NCBI GenBank assembly: GCA_932294355.1
Contig: OW028759.1
Span: 11,547,257 to 11,611,256, forward strand
DNA from: Aporophyla lueneburgensis
Lineage: Eukaryota; Arthropoda; Insecta; Lepidoptera; Noctuidae
Length of the DNA stretch: 64,000 nucleotides
Direction of reading: 5' to 3'
Position numbers and translations under genes: made by a program
The notes under the pieces: model-generated
What the model was told of the DNA's origin: nothing
Databases searched by the model: none
Seen by the model: only the letters and a program-made list of their open reading frames with translations
Part shown: positions 13,301-22,235 of the stretch, piece by piece
Numbering within the stretch: position 1 is the first letter of the stretch
How the letters are laid out: each line of letters starts with the position of its first letter

Positions 13301-16300
13301 AATCCAGATTCTGGGATGTTATTGAGTAATTGAGATAGAAAAACTTACTGATTTTATGTTCGGCTTCTGAGGGTCGTTGCGCTATTGTATCATCAGCCGA
13401 GCAAAAAAATATTGAGTTTTTCCTTTCTCAAGAGGTGGGCTATCAAATGAAGAAAGATTACGAATCTTAACTGGTAATTTCAGAGATTTGCGCGTTCAAA
13501 CAAACTTTCAGCTTTATTGAATGAGTGTAGGTAAGAACAGAAACACCGTAAATATCACCTGAACTAGCCTAAACCCCACAATCTGATACATTTCCAGTGG
13601 CACAGTATGCGAGGTGTGCACCAAGACTATAGCGCGGCGGCTCGGCAAGCAAGGCTACGAGTGCCGCGACTGTACGCTGCGCTGCCACAAGCACTGCCAC
13701 GTCAAGGTGGCCACCAACTGCCCTCGCTCCACCGTGCACAATATGGAGCTGTAAGTTGGCTATATATGTAACACTACTTTATACTCTTGACTTCGCGTGG
13801 AAGCCAAATATACCATAAATTATGTCACTGGGCAATAGCGTAGCTTTCCCTCAGTGAAAGAGTTTTCGAAATCAGATGAGTAGTTTAGGAGATTACTCCT
13901 ACAACCAAATTTACAAATATTTGCAGTCACCTCTTTATAACATTAGTGTAGATTGACACCATGTATTTAGGGTTTCGAAATGCTATGAAAGTGTTTCACG
14001 TGCAAAAAATCTGTGAATTTACTTATAAATTTCAGTATTGTTAGTTTCTCGATAATTTTACTTTATTCACAGTAATAATATGCACTATACAACATATACA
14101 AGATATACAGTAACGAAAAAAATACGATTTTTTATAAGATAGAAAACAGGGAACAACTACCCTTGAAAATAGCTAACGTATTTATATATTATTTAGTTTA
14201 TTTTCTCATATCACTATTTAACAGAATCATTTCATCCTAACTTGACCCAAATTCTACCATTTTTGAAGAAATTTATTAACAGGCAACACTAACGCAAACA
14301 TTGGCGCCATAACTTAACCATTTTATAAATGTACTTTTCACCGTTACGGTAAGTGATCAGATGTTATTGGAAAGTTTTTTTTTACAAATCATATTATCTA
14401 ATTATAATTATATAGTACCTAGTCAATTGTTTACACTAAATAATTAGGTAACTACTATTTATTAGATTTGGAAACATTTTAAAATATTTAAATTGTCTGC
14501 CACAGTTTTAACTTTACAATAGGCACAGTTAATGTGGGAAGTAATTATATATTTATAAATGTTCTTTCTTGTGATAAATATATTTATGAACATTCGATTT
14601 TGAAAAAAAAAATCGCGTTCCCAAATTGACTGTCATATTATTTTAACAATTTATCTCGCCAAAAGTTTTATTTAACTACACTTTGATGTTTTATAGTCCT
14701 CCTATTCTGTTCGAGGACCAGTAAAGTTTCAAGGTGTGTAATAATAATAAATAAGGACTTGTTTCAATTCGCTAGATATTCTTTCAGTATCAAAACACAC
14801 CGCAGTTCCATGCTAAAGGAGAAATCAAATCAAACATATTTTATATTTTCTTCATTGCTTGGATGGACGAATAAATCACTAAATGCTCTAGCAAAATATA
14901 TTCCAAAAAATAAATATATTTCTAGCAAGGTTATTTTTTATTTTAAGTAGAATACACCGGACGCTAAACCAATGATGAAACGAAAAAAAATGAAATAGAA
15001 TATAAAATTGTTTACACTTCTTTTGCTGACAATTTTTTTTTTTGTCATTTATAATGTAGTTAAAAAAAAAAACATTTTAAAAATGTAGATCGCTTTTTTT
15101 ATTCAAACTCAGATAAGCTGATACAAAAAATAGACTACGCAACAAAACACTGAATGAAGCTATTCAAGTCCTTATCACATTTAACAAACACAAACCTTAT
15201 AATCTTTCATGACATCTGTAGTAGTACACTAGTTCTGTAATTATTACATTATATTTGGGTATATTTTATTCAAACATAAGCTGCTAATGCTGCCTTTTAT
15301 AATTATTCAAAATTAGATGAAAAAAAAAAGAATAAAAGCTTATGGCGTTCGAACCTCCATTATATTTTATACTTTTATCAGAAATATATTGTGTTGTCCA
15401 TGATCAGATGGACAGTCACTCCATGGAAAATACTGGTATTCAGATTCACCCGGTAATATTGAAAGCCGACCCCAACATATTTGGGCAAAGGCTGGGAATA
15501 ATAAGAAATATTATAACAATTAATTTTGCCTTGTAAAAATACAAAAAACGCCTTGTAAAAATACAAAGAACAAATAATCATTTCTGATAAAAGTATAAAT
15601 ATGCATTTAACAGTATACACGCAAATACCTACTTAGTTAATAAACATAAAAAACCGACCAAAAATTAGCTCTGAAGTGAAATATGACGAAAATGTCCATT
15701 ACAAATAAAATGTATGGTTTATTCGAATAAGCAAAGATTTAAATCGTTAGATTCGACCTACTACGTCAAAAGATAGTTCTGTCGAGAGACGTATCTGTTT
15801 CGTTGAAAATGACATTTAAATAGTACTGTCCCGCTTACTCATATTAAAAGTATGTAGTATCTATTATTCCATGCGGGATGTGTAAACTTACTCTTCTCAG
15901 TGTGGACACTTTCGCGTGACGCTAAGAGACGATTAACGATTTAAATCTTTGCGGAAAACATTTTTTTTATATGAATAAAATAAAACCTGGAACATTCACA
16001 TTATATAATTGAATTGTCTGTTGGATGCAACTAGTTTAAAGCAATATCATGTTAGTTGTCAAAGACAACAGATATTATTTTTTGTAGTTCAGACAAGATG
16101 TCTTTTAAGCTTATTAGTTAAAGCTTAAACGATCATAGTATATGTTATAAAGTGAATGTAATTGAGACTTGAAATAAAATAAAATATAAAAGTACCACTA
16201 GATAGTGCTTAAATTAATTGTATGCAACACACAACTTTAAAAAGAATACCTACTGAAGCACCTTTATAATTTTTGGTCGGCTCATACAACTGATTCATCT

Positions 16301-18250
16301 ATGCTATATTGCTTATATTATGTATTTTTATTTTTTACGCTGCCCAAGGTCCCATTCCCATAGCTTTGGAAATGGAAGGTACTCGTTTAGTTTCTATCAT
16401 TTTTAAATATTCGTAATAGCACTAGCTCATGCGGTCGGGCTTTTGAAAAGTAGTTAAAGGTAGTTAAAATAATAGTTTTAAATTATAGAATGTCGATGGT
16501 TAAAAGAGTTGACGGAGGCTAAAGAAACGATGTATGGACTCTGTGAATTATGTATGATATAGATAGTAAGGGGGTGACTACTGAGATGACTAATAGAGAA
16601 GTGTGGTAGAAAAAGTCATGTTGCGGCGACCCCGAATAAATTGGGATAAGGGCAATAGAATGATGATGACATAATTTTAAATAAAAGTAAGCTTGGAAAT
16701 AAAACTTTAACCAAATAATTTTTAAACCCACTATTAAAAAAATAAGAAATTTTTATACTCTACATTTTTGATAATTCGAATTTTTTTCAGAACCCCGACC
16801 AATGTTTTGTTATTTTTGAGGCTGGCAATAACGCGCGCCATGTATTTAGTAGTCACAACTTGCATAAAATATCAATAATAAAAATAGTTAAATAGTGCAC
16901 AGGAAAAGTAACGTTCTTGTCGTCTTTAGATTTAGCACGATAGGGCTTCATAAATACAAAAATTGTGCACTTAAAAAATATCAACAATAATTCGCGTATT
17001 TCCCATAAATTTTCATGAATAAATCACTATAGTTCGCTTTGCTTATAAAATGTATGTATTTACTATCATAATATTATGAAAAATCATGATAGTTTTTCCA
17101 CGAAAGGAAATAGGCTATCGAATTCACCGTTTATTATTAATTACTAATATTTTTTTATATATTTTTGAGAACTGTTTATGAACGGTTTATTATTTATCTA
17201 CACTATTTAAAAATACTAAAATATCATAAAAAGAAATAAAAATAGTAAAGAGTGTAGGTAAATAATGATGATTCGAAATATATGTGTATAATATAATTCA
17301 TTATAATATGTATAATTTATTAACTTAAGTAAATACTATTTTTCTAGATCCATGCTCCCTGTGTTAAGTGAATAGTCAAGTTAAGCGAGAAGACTGCAAG
17401 AAAAAATATAAAAAAAATACAAAAAAATTACAAGCAATTTTCACTCAGGTTCTTTAAAGCTATTGAAGTTTGTAGTCGTCAATATTTAATTATTTTGCGT
17501 TCGTGTGTTTTGCATGTCGTTATTTTTTTTGCATTAGATTATACTTAAAAAATAAACATAGAATGTAGTTACTAATTGTTTTTTTTTTCTTGACTCGTAG
17601 CATCTTTTTATGCATGTTTTTTTAAAATAATTCTTATTTCTCACAGATTACCGATATAAGAAATAAAATGCGTAAAGATTATTTTTGCTGAAGGAAAATA
17701 TTGCAATAAATTAAAAGTAGCTTCATTATAAAACTCACTTATTTTTATTAAAAGTTGTGCATAATTTCACTTATGTATATATTTATTTTTTCTATATTTG
17801 ATGTCGTCTGCATGCCTTAAAGATTATGCAATTCCCGAGCACGCGTCTTGTGACTTATATCATTGCTTTGAGGAATTGGAATAATCGACGTAATGATTGA
17901 TTTCGTGAATTGCAACATCTGTAACTAAATGTTTATTGTTTTATGTAGTAAATAGATTTTAGTCAGAATTATATATTTGTTTACAGAAGAGGTGTTACTT
18001 TGGCTGAAGTACGCAGATTATAAAACGTATGGATAAATATTCAAAATAGTAGGTATATTGTAGTTAAATTTAATACATTATTCATTGGGAACTGCCATAC
18101 CTTCAGCTAATATACCACCTCAAATATATAATACTTACCTACCATTTTTTTTTGTATTTATTGAATAAATTTTAAATTTATATATTTTTTTTCTTTTTCA
18201 GGACTTACATCGCATCTCCGTACACAGATAAAAATATAAGGATGTTGTGA
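1208..18250 (+). CDS. SMP-like/C2/C1 domain protein, C2CD2/TMEM24-like (partial, 3' part)
   Basis: Fifteen exons with GT-AG borders and matching phases give the last 560 residues of a protein whose start lies before the window. Residues 1-93 (ending LRSTNLQFNLAP...) look like the end of a synaptotagmin-like lipid-transfer (SMP) domain. Residues about 112-242 form a C2 domain with a YCVVEMDEPPQKNQT core and VYD at 171-183. A linker rich in Arg/Ser follows (KRRRDFF, RLGRSRTRG), then a C1 zinc finger at 485-535 with the spacing H-x12-C-x2-C-x14-C-x2-C-x4-H-x2-C-x7-C. The C2 core resembles C2CD2/TMEM24 proteins, which carry lipids between ER and plasma membrane; this family call is inference. C2 loops 1 and 3 lack most of the calcium-binding Asp residues (IAPY, YDRTG), so calcium-independent binding is likely. 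The C1 loop lacks the usual Pro, so diacylglycerol binding may be weak. Another C2-C1 protein family is possible. Confidence 0.6.
1880..2009 (+). CDS. C2/C1 protein, exon 2
   Basis: Acceptor CTTCCAG, donor ATG|GTAAGG. Encodes SDIVVNALRSTNLQFNL and a Pro/Arg-rich turn ending LPLHYDAM. It is GC-rich compared with the flanking introns and ends in phase 0. Confidence 0.8.
2040..2290 (+). repeat. Dispersed intronic repeat, copy 1
   Basis: About 250 bases recur diverged at 3805-4060 in the next intron and inverted around 50.5-51.0 kb. Shared blocks include ATCCTTGKC-GGGTTACCAGGA and ACTACGCTGACATAC. No coding capacity or terminal repeats were recognised. Confidence 0.65.
2309..2598 (+). mobile_element. 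tRNA-derived SINE, family 1
   Basis: The head from 2321 resembles a tRNA, with an A-box TGGTCTAGTGG and a B-box GGTTCGATTCC. The body contains AGTCTGGATTAGTGCCCGG, and the end is a GTTATGTTATG tail. It is flanked by a 12-bp duplication (T, eight A, then TAC or CAC) at 2309-2320 and 2587-2598. The tRNA-unrelated body and tail show it is a SINE and not a working tRNA gene. Confidence 0.85.
3040..3195. repeat. Foldback element with 64-bp arms
   Basis: Bases 3040-3103 and 3132-3195 are inverted copies with about three mismatches, separated by 28 bases. The arms start AAATTAAACCGCCGAA. The shape suggests a MITE or foldback element in the intron between exons 2 and 3. Confidence 0.85.
3380..3475 (+). 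repeat. Lepidopteran retroelement-tail fragment
   Basis: It contains GAGAGGATGCCTCTGCCCC and AGCAGTGGGAACATATAGGC, the tail motif shared with copies near 27.6, 20.7, 50.0 and 53.7 kb. It is a short decayed fragment next to exon 3. Confidence 0.6.
3554..3668 (+). CDS. C2/C1 protein, exon 3 (start of C2)
   Basis: Acceptor ATTCCAG, donor GTAAGC. Encodes LQQDRQMYTSTPNS, a Gly-rich joint, then KRLLVKLVCAKDLG, the first C2 strand and loop. Ends one base into a Gly codon. Confidence 0.85.
3805..4060 (+). repeat. Dispersed intronic repeat, copy 2
   Basis: A diverged copy of 2040-2290 in the same orientation. The two copies flank exon 3, in consecutive introns of the same gene. Confidence 0.65.
4117..4165. 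repeat. Perfect 22-bp inverted repeat
   Basis: Bases 4117-4138 and 4144-4165 are exact reverse complements around a five-base loop. The arm contains GGAAAAACTCATGGGG. An RNA copy would fold into a tight hairpin about 150 bases before exon 4. Confidence 0.9.
4312..4429 (+). CDS. C2/C1 protein, exon 4 (C2 core)
   Basis: Acceptor ATTCCAG, donor GTAAGT. Encodes KTGCIAPYCVVEMDEPPQKN and then QTAFKKDTTSPQWEEHFLL, a clear C2 signature. The position usually holding Asp before Pro-Tyr is Ala. Confidence 0.9.
5197..5286 (+). CDS. C2/C1 protein, exon 5 (C2)
   Basis: Acceptor TTCACAG, donor GTAAAT. Encodes DLSPQTAELLFEVYDRTG and a Pro/Gly-rich loop ending SQNR. This is the C2 strand and calcium loop 3 region; only the VYD aspartate remains. 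Confidence 0.85.
5341..5365. repeat. (TTAAA)n microsatellite
   Basis: Five consecutive TTAAA units in the intron after exon 5. Confidence 0.95.
5759..5882 (+). CDS. C2/C1 protein, exon 6 (end of C2)
   Basis: Acceptor CCCGCAG, donor GTAATT. Encodes FLGLGLVGIDELLAAPSQRQ through HDVSGTLTVE, the last C2 strands. Ends in phase 0. Confidence 0.85.
6699..6828 (+). CDS. C2/C1 protein, exon 7
   Basis: Acceptor CTCCACAG, donor GTATGT. Encodes FLFIEGADIPDLGSRPVKIK and a Thr-rich run (HTTTTTKTIFKQN). The FLFIEGAD opening probably closes the C2 fold; the rest is linker. Confidence 0.85.
7035..7108 (-). repeat. Partial copy of the 30.2/42.6/45.9-kb repeat
   Basis: The reverse complement matches the 3' part of the repeat at 30238-30545: GACCTCATCTAG, a run of A, then GTGTAAAAGTGTTTGTAC. 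Confidence 0.6.
7107..7171. repeat. 27-bp hairpin, one mismatch
   Basis: Arms 7107-7133 and 7145-7171 pair with a single mismatch around an 11-base loop. The arm contains AATAGTCCCTCAAA. The shape is compatible with a short hairpin RNA or a tiny foldback element; no expression evidence exists here. Confidence 0.85.
7508..7611 (+). CDS. C2/C1 protein, exon 8
   Basis: Acceptor TTTTCAG, donor AGG|GTGAGA. Encodes HDNSQLTESALRDLELSP then NKSTLIIHSVQR. Ends in phase 0. Confidence 0.85.
8626..8646 (+). CDS. C2/C1 protein, exon 9, 21-nt microexon
   Basis: Seven codons (EPKKSIK) lie between ATACTCAG and a perfect GTGAGT donor, with phase 0 on both sides, so it can be included or skipped without a frameshift. 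The basic residues extend the linker after the C2 domain. The strong donor and phase support it; no transcript confirms it. Confidence 0.65.
9669..9866 (+). CDS. C2/C1 protein, optional exon or alternative first exon
   Basis: From an ATG in good context (A at -3, G at +4), 66 codons run to a GAG|GTAACG donor. The peptide is acidic (DSEVPQESDTIDESENETDN) and ends KTVRIKENGAKPNGDTE. The exon is phase-0 compatible with the next one. A stop lies in frame at 9642-9644. Either this is a first exon of a short form lacking SMP and C2, or an internal exon using the poor acceptor at 9667-9668, which has a CTAAC branch-like word upstream but little pyrimidine tract. Confidence 0.55.
10220..10314 (+). 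CDS. C2/C1 protein, exon 10
   Basis: Acceptor CTTTCAG, with a CAGCAG option that could drop one Gln. Donor GTAACT. Encodes QGDYVQQQNENVPPEPAPRK then RRRDFFGTIK. The basic cluster could bind acidic membranes or be a phosphorylation target. Confidence 0.8.
11033..11136 (+). CDS. C2/C1 protein, exon 11
   Basis: Acceptor TTTACAG, donor GTGAGT. Encodes LGRSRTRGASLDLTDSELEN followed by QSRIRSISAERNAH. Arg-x-x-Ser patterns (RGAS, RSIS) suggest basophilic kinase sites. Confidence 0.85.
11470..11557 (+). CDS. C2/C1 protein, exon 12
   Basis: Acceptor CCAACAG, donor GTACGA. Encodes KALSIPNRNVYSAGASPAQ then SGDESRTSR, a Ser-rich flexible linker. The phase matches both neighbours. Confidence 0.8.
12953..13165 (+). 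CDS. C2/C1 protein, exon 13 (start of C1)
   Basis: Encodes SSLSEVSGFSTASARTFIHE, then STLVLETIEAG, YLVPLTIAQRSRWRRKGIKL and HTFIAKHLS, where the first zinc His of the C1 domain lies. The donor is GTGAGT. Two acceptors fit the phase: CTCAAG at 12952 and the better-looking CTCTCAG at 12964; the latter would shorten the protein by four residues. Confidence 0.8.
13195..13320 (-). mobile_element. Decayed fragment of SINE family 1
   Basis: The reverse complement matches the SINE body (AATCCAGATTCTGG, CCTATGTAATAGGGGGCGAT). The tRNA head is missing. Confidence 0.55.
13598..13750 (+). CDS. C2/C1 protein, exon 14 (C1 zinc finger)
   Basis: Acceptor TTTCCAG, donor GTAAGT. Encodes GTVCEVCTKTIARRLGKQGY and CRDCTLRCHKHCHVKVATNC, giving seven of the eight C1 zinc ligands; the first His is in the previous exon. 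QG of the diacylglycerol-site QG motif is kept. Confidence 0.92.
13751..18201. other. Last intron of the C2/C1 gene, 4.45 kb
   Basis: Very AT-rich. Apart from the retroelement tail at 16440-16675 I see nothing coding in it. It separates the C1 exon from the 16-codon final exon. Confidence 0.6.
16440..16675 (+). mobile_element. 3' fragment of a LINE
   Basis: The end reads GCGGCGACCCCGAATAAATT then GGGATAAGGGCAATAGAATG and ATGATGATGA. This is the C-terminal and tail pattern of a common lepidopteran non-LTR element whose frame reads RRPRINWDKG. It is 5' truncated and broken by stops. Confidence 0.6.
18202..18250 (+). CDS. C2/C1 protein, terminal exon
   Basis: A long pyrimidine tract and TTTTTCAG precede. 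It completes a Leu codon and adds TYIASPYTDKNIRML before TGA at 18248-18250. It follows the C1 finger closely, so the C1 domain is near the C-terminus. Confidence 0.75.
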
Positions 18251-18520
18251 TTATTCATAAAAAAGCTTGCGAAATGCACAAAGCATCGTTTTCAAAAATC
18301 TACTTAAATTATTAAAAATAAGTACAACACTTATGTACCCTGCTGACATATTATACAATATATAGGCTTTTTTACATATATTTATATGAAAAAATGAAGT
18401 TTTAAAATTAGTGTTAAGTAAACCGTAGGATTTCTAAGCGTCGCTGACTATTTAAAATCTTAAAAATGTTACCCGCTTAAAAAATTCACTGTTGGAAAAT
18501 GTTTTATTCATATGTAATGG

Positions 18521-18526
18521 AATAAA
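18521..18526 (+). terminator. Possible polyadenylation signal of the C2/C1 gene
   Basis: AATAAA 271 bases after the stop. In such AT-rich DNA the motif is common (another at 18940s and 19905s), so the true cleavage site is uncertain. Confidence 0.35.
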
Positions 18527-19979
18527 GACAAAATATTTAATGATAATGAAAAATATACTGTTGAATGATTGACATAAGATAGATATATTTGACAGTTAAA
18601 AGATGGCCGACTATTGTGCTGCTGCCGTCTGAGTAAATCAACTTCCCTTGGCGTTAAATTGTTAGAATTAGTTTAGGTATCGCTAGAGCCCACCATCAAA
18701 GCCAATTTCAAAGCAAATATTAGATTTCATTACCACATAATTATAATAATAAATGTCAGCCAAAAGTTAAGAATTTTCACACAAAATTTTCTACCTCATT
18801 TCTTCAAAGTTACGACAATATTAAAAGAATTTATAGTTACCATTTTTTTCTTTTATTTTTTTGTTGTTGAAAACACTGAATGTTTTATTTAAAATGAAAT
18901 TGTATAACTCGAAATATTTATTTTTTAGTTTTAATAAATGTGCTTTTTCGCACAAAATTGTGATCTGTAATCGTCGAATGTGCAATAAGTCTAATATTTA
19001 ATAATAAACACGCGCTTTGAGCTTTCAAATTTATACCTTACTATCTTAGAAATTAATATTTGGCCATAACTTGACAGTGACCACCTAGTAGTTTTTGGAA
19101 TTATTGCTGGAGATTGAAGTAATACCTCATTTAATAAAAATAAACTACTTCGCCAAATATCGATTTTATTAATCGACTAAAGATAAGGTCATCAGAAGCG
19201 TCAAATTTTTTACTACAATTTCCATGGATCCGTTAAAACTGATTTAAAAAAATTGTCAAACAAAACAGCATCTATTTGAAGAAAAAAAAAACACGCAACG
19301 TGGACCATTCAAAAACTCGGCTTTCTCAATCTCCAGTAATAATTTAGAATTTTCTCGTTGTATGTAAGTACTAAGAACGCGTAATGTTGATTTTTGTTCA
19401 TTAGAGTGACTGATTGTAATGTCATGCTACAAATATTCTGTGCCTTAGTTTCCCTCCCGGCCAGTAAAGGCATAAACTAAGTAAAGGCCTAGAAAAAGTA
19501 TGGTACTAAATGCGGACTACACTAAACTCAAATTCTAGAAGTTTTTAGTCTATTATTTTACCAGGGTGTGCCTAAATACATGTTTTTTTTTTAAGTCGAC
19601 TAATTTTTTATACACATGGTCTAAAAATTTCGAATATTATACCGTTTACTTTAAATTTATGAATCCTACTCAATAAGTGTTGTTCTTTAGAGCCCAGTAC
19701 ATAATATTTGTAGCAAAAAATGTTTTTTTTTTTTTAAGTTAAAAGGAAGGTTCATATTAATTAATACATGACAAACCATAAGTGTATCTTTGTATACTAA
19801 GATTGTTAACGCATAATGTTTTATGTGGATCCGTATAAAAATAATACTATTATTATTTATAAATGTTGCGCTATGTGTTTTATGTAATTTTATTTTTCCT
19901 CTTTTATAATAAAATGCCTTTTTTTCATGTGTTTGTTTTATTAGACGAACATAATGCTTTATTTCACCTTATTTTACGT

Positions 19980-20181
19980 ATAGCGTCCCCGCATTTCGCC
20001 AGTCATGTTTAAGCCCCATGTAATACGGGCGAGTCTCGCCATCAACCGGGCACAATCCAGACTCCGAGCTGCTTCTGAAAAATTCCAGGAACAAAAACTT
20101 ATAACACTGCCCGACCTGGGGATAGAACCCAGGACTTCATGCTCACCAGTAGCGCTTGCCACTAGACCGACCAGCGAGGCA
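19980..20181 (-). mobile_element. tRNA-derived SINE, family 1, reverse copy
   Basis: The reverse complement has the same tRNA-like head (GGTCTAGTGGCAAGCG, B-box GGTTCTATCCC) and body (AGTCTGGATTGTGCCCGG) as the copy at 2309. The B-box has a base change, so it is an older copy. Confidence 0.8.
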
Positions 20182-20339
20182 GTAATAGTTATAAAAAATA
20201 TTTAAATTTGATTCCCAACCTAGTGTCGCCGTCTCCGTGCTGAGCAGTCCGTCGATTTTAACATTTCTTATTTACCTCTGATAGCAGCTATCCAAAAGCA
20301 ACCTTATTGTAACGAAAATAAGGGCCCGAACAACTCGTA

Positions 20340-20787
20340 CCACAACCACACCACGTGGACGGGCGCTAATTTGTATGATAATGAATGTTTTTTTTTACGC
20401 GGACCAAATTTAGCCGTCGAAATAAACTGTGTGGGCGATACCAACCATATCAAGGCGACGTCGCAGACAACGCAACCAAAACTGCGTGGACGAGACGACA
20501 CGGTCACAGCCGGTATCGATCGGTCGGGATGTGCCACAACGTAACCACATTGCAACTACGAGTGACAACGCCATCATTACGCAACTGCAAGAAGTTGCAG
20601 CGATACTTTTCACTCGTAACCACTGTTTGTCCACATTTTGTCAGAACAATAAATTCGAAGACATGACTGACATATCCCGCACTGGGCTCGCGTGGTGTAT
20701 TTCGGCCCACGCCCTCTCAATGAGAAGAGGCCTGTGTCGAAACAGTTGGAAAATAATAGGCTCTTTATGCACGTGGTGTGGTTGTGG
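20340..20787. mobile_element. Inverted-repeat-bounded element containing retroelement tail
   Basis: CCACAACCACACCACGTG at 20340-20357 and its exact reverse complement at 20770-20787 bound 412 bases. The inside holds a stretch like the lepidopteran retroelement tail (GCCCACGCCCTCTCAATGAG). Several overlapping open frames inside show no family similarity. I could not find a target duplication. Confidence 0.5.
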
Positions 20788-22159
20788 TCCGTGAGAACTG
20801 GCCCATACGAACACTGTAAGTTTGACAGCTGAAGCTTTAATATAGTTTTGAAGCTGACGCGATGCACCTTTCAGTGATCCGGCACTAACGACAGTAAGGT
20901 CGCGATTGAGTAGAACCAAGGGTCAAAAGTGTTCGCTCTGTAATTAGGGAGGTCCCATTTGCCGAAACTTAAAACTGAGGATGGCAAAATCGTTACTCCA
21001 CGCCACGTGTGTTGATGTTTTTGAATATAGTTACTGCAGACGCAATACTAGTACCTACTAGTACATAATATTTGCAGCTAAAAGTACTATATACCTACTA
21101 ATTACAATTTGGTTTTCCTTATTTTTAATGTGATCAAAGTAAAGTCGTATTTATGTATCTCTTCAGATTAATTCATGTTTTGCATATTCCTCAGTACAGA
21201 CAATAATGAAGTGGGGGCCGTGGTCGTGATATGCCGCCATAAATCGGTAATGTTATATTTTACAGATTTGGGAATTTCTTAAAATATCATTCTTAACTAA
21301 ATTCTTAAACAAAAATTATTAACCCAGAGATAGTACTTATTGAGATTAAGGCTATGCCACTATATGCACGCGTCTGGATTGAGGGCCCAAGTTATTTAAT
21401 CATAACAGTTTTAATTCACGTTTAAGAAATTTATGACCCTTTGCTTTAAGTTTTTACTATTTTTAACTAATTGCCCTATAAGTCTTATTTCGTTTCGCAA
21501 GGGTTCAAAAAATAGGCTCTCAATCCAGATGCACATAGTGAAAGGGCCAGCGCACTACAAAAACCAAAATGGCGCGGACCGTATATGACACTTCACACAA
21601 GATAGTACGAGAGACACCGATAAAGAAACAAATTAAAAGCAATCAGAGTCCTGAGACAACGTTAGAATGTTTAAACTAAAAACACGTCCTCCAACAAATA
21701 AGTCAGAACAAGAAATGCGTACTGCGAACAGTTGGTCGCGTCGTCTTCGGCAGGGACAGCTGCCTTAGTACTACGAAGGCTTTCTATAAGGAGGTACTTA
21801 GTTGAATAAAAACAACAAATGTAATTTTACTTAAATATATTTAGCAACGTATTTTTACTAAAGCGTAAAACAAAACGTAGCCTCCCCTAAACATTCCGTT
21901 GACAATCATCTGATAGATGGCGTAGTTTTCAAAAATAATATTTTACAATTTCATCGTTAATGTATTACTGAATTTATTCATTATTAATTACATTTCTATA
22001 TAATTCATACAATCCACCAAATAAACTTCAAAGTATAACGCAAATAAACAAACTAATAACAATGTTTCGATTACAATTTATGACACAAAAATAAACAAAA
22101 TATTTCAGACGTGTCTATTGCAGCGTATTAATCAATAGCAACCGTTAAGTCTATATTTA

Positions 22160-22235
22160 TCACTTTTTGTTCGGCGAACTGGAACACGTGGGCGACCAAC
22201 AGAGGGCGCTGTCTAATTTTCCGAACAAAAAGTGA
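22160..22235. repeat. Short inverted repeat pair, 15 bp
   Basis: TCACTTTTTGTTCGG (22160-22174) and its exact reverse complement (22221-22235) enclose 46 bases. It may be a minimal MITE. Confidence 0.65.

Noticed and set aside
20385..20919. Cluster of overlapping open frames on both strands
   Set aside because: Frames overlap in all directions, include a known retroelement tail and sit between inverted repeats; no protein family was recognised.
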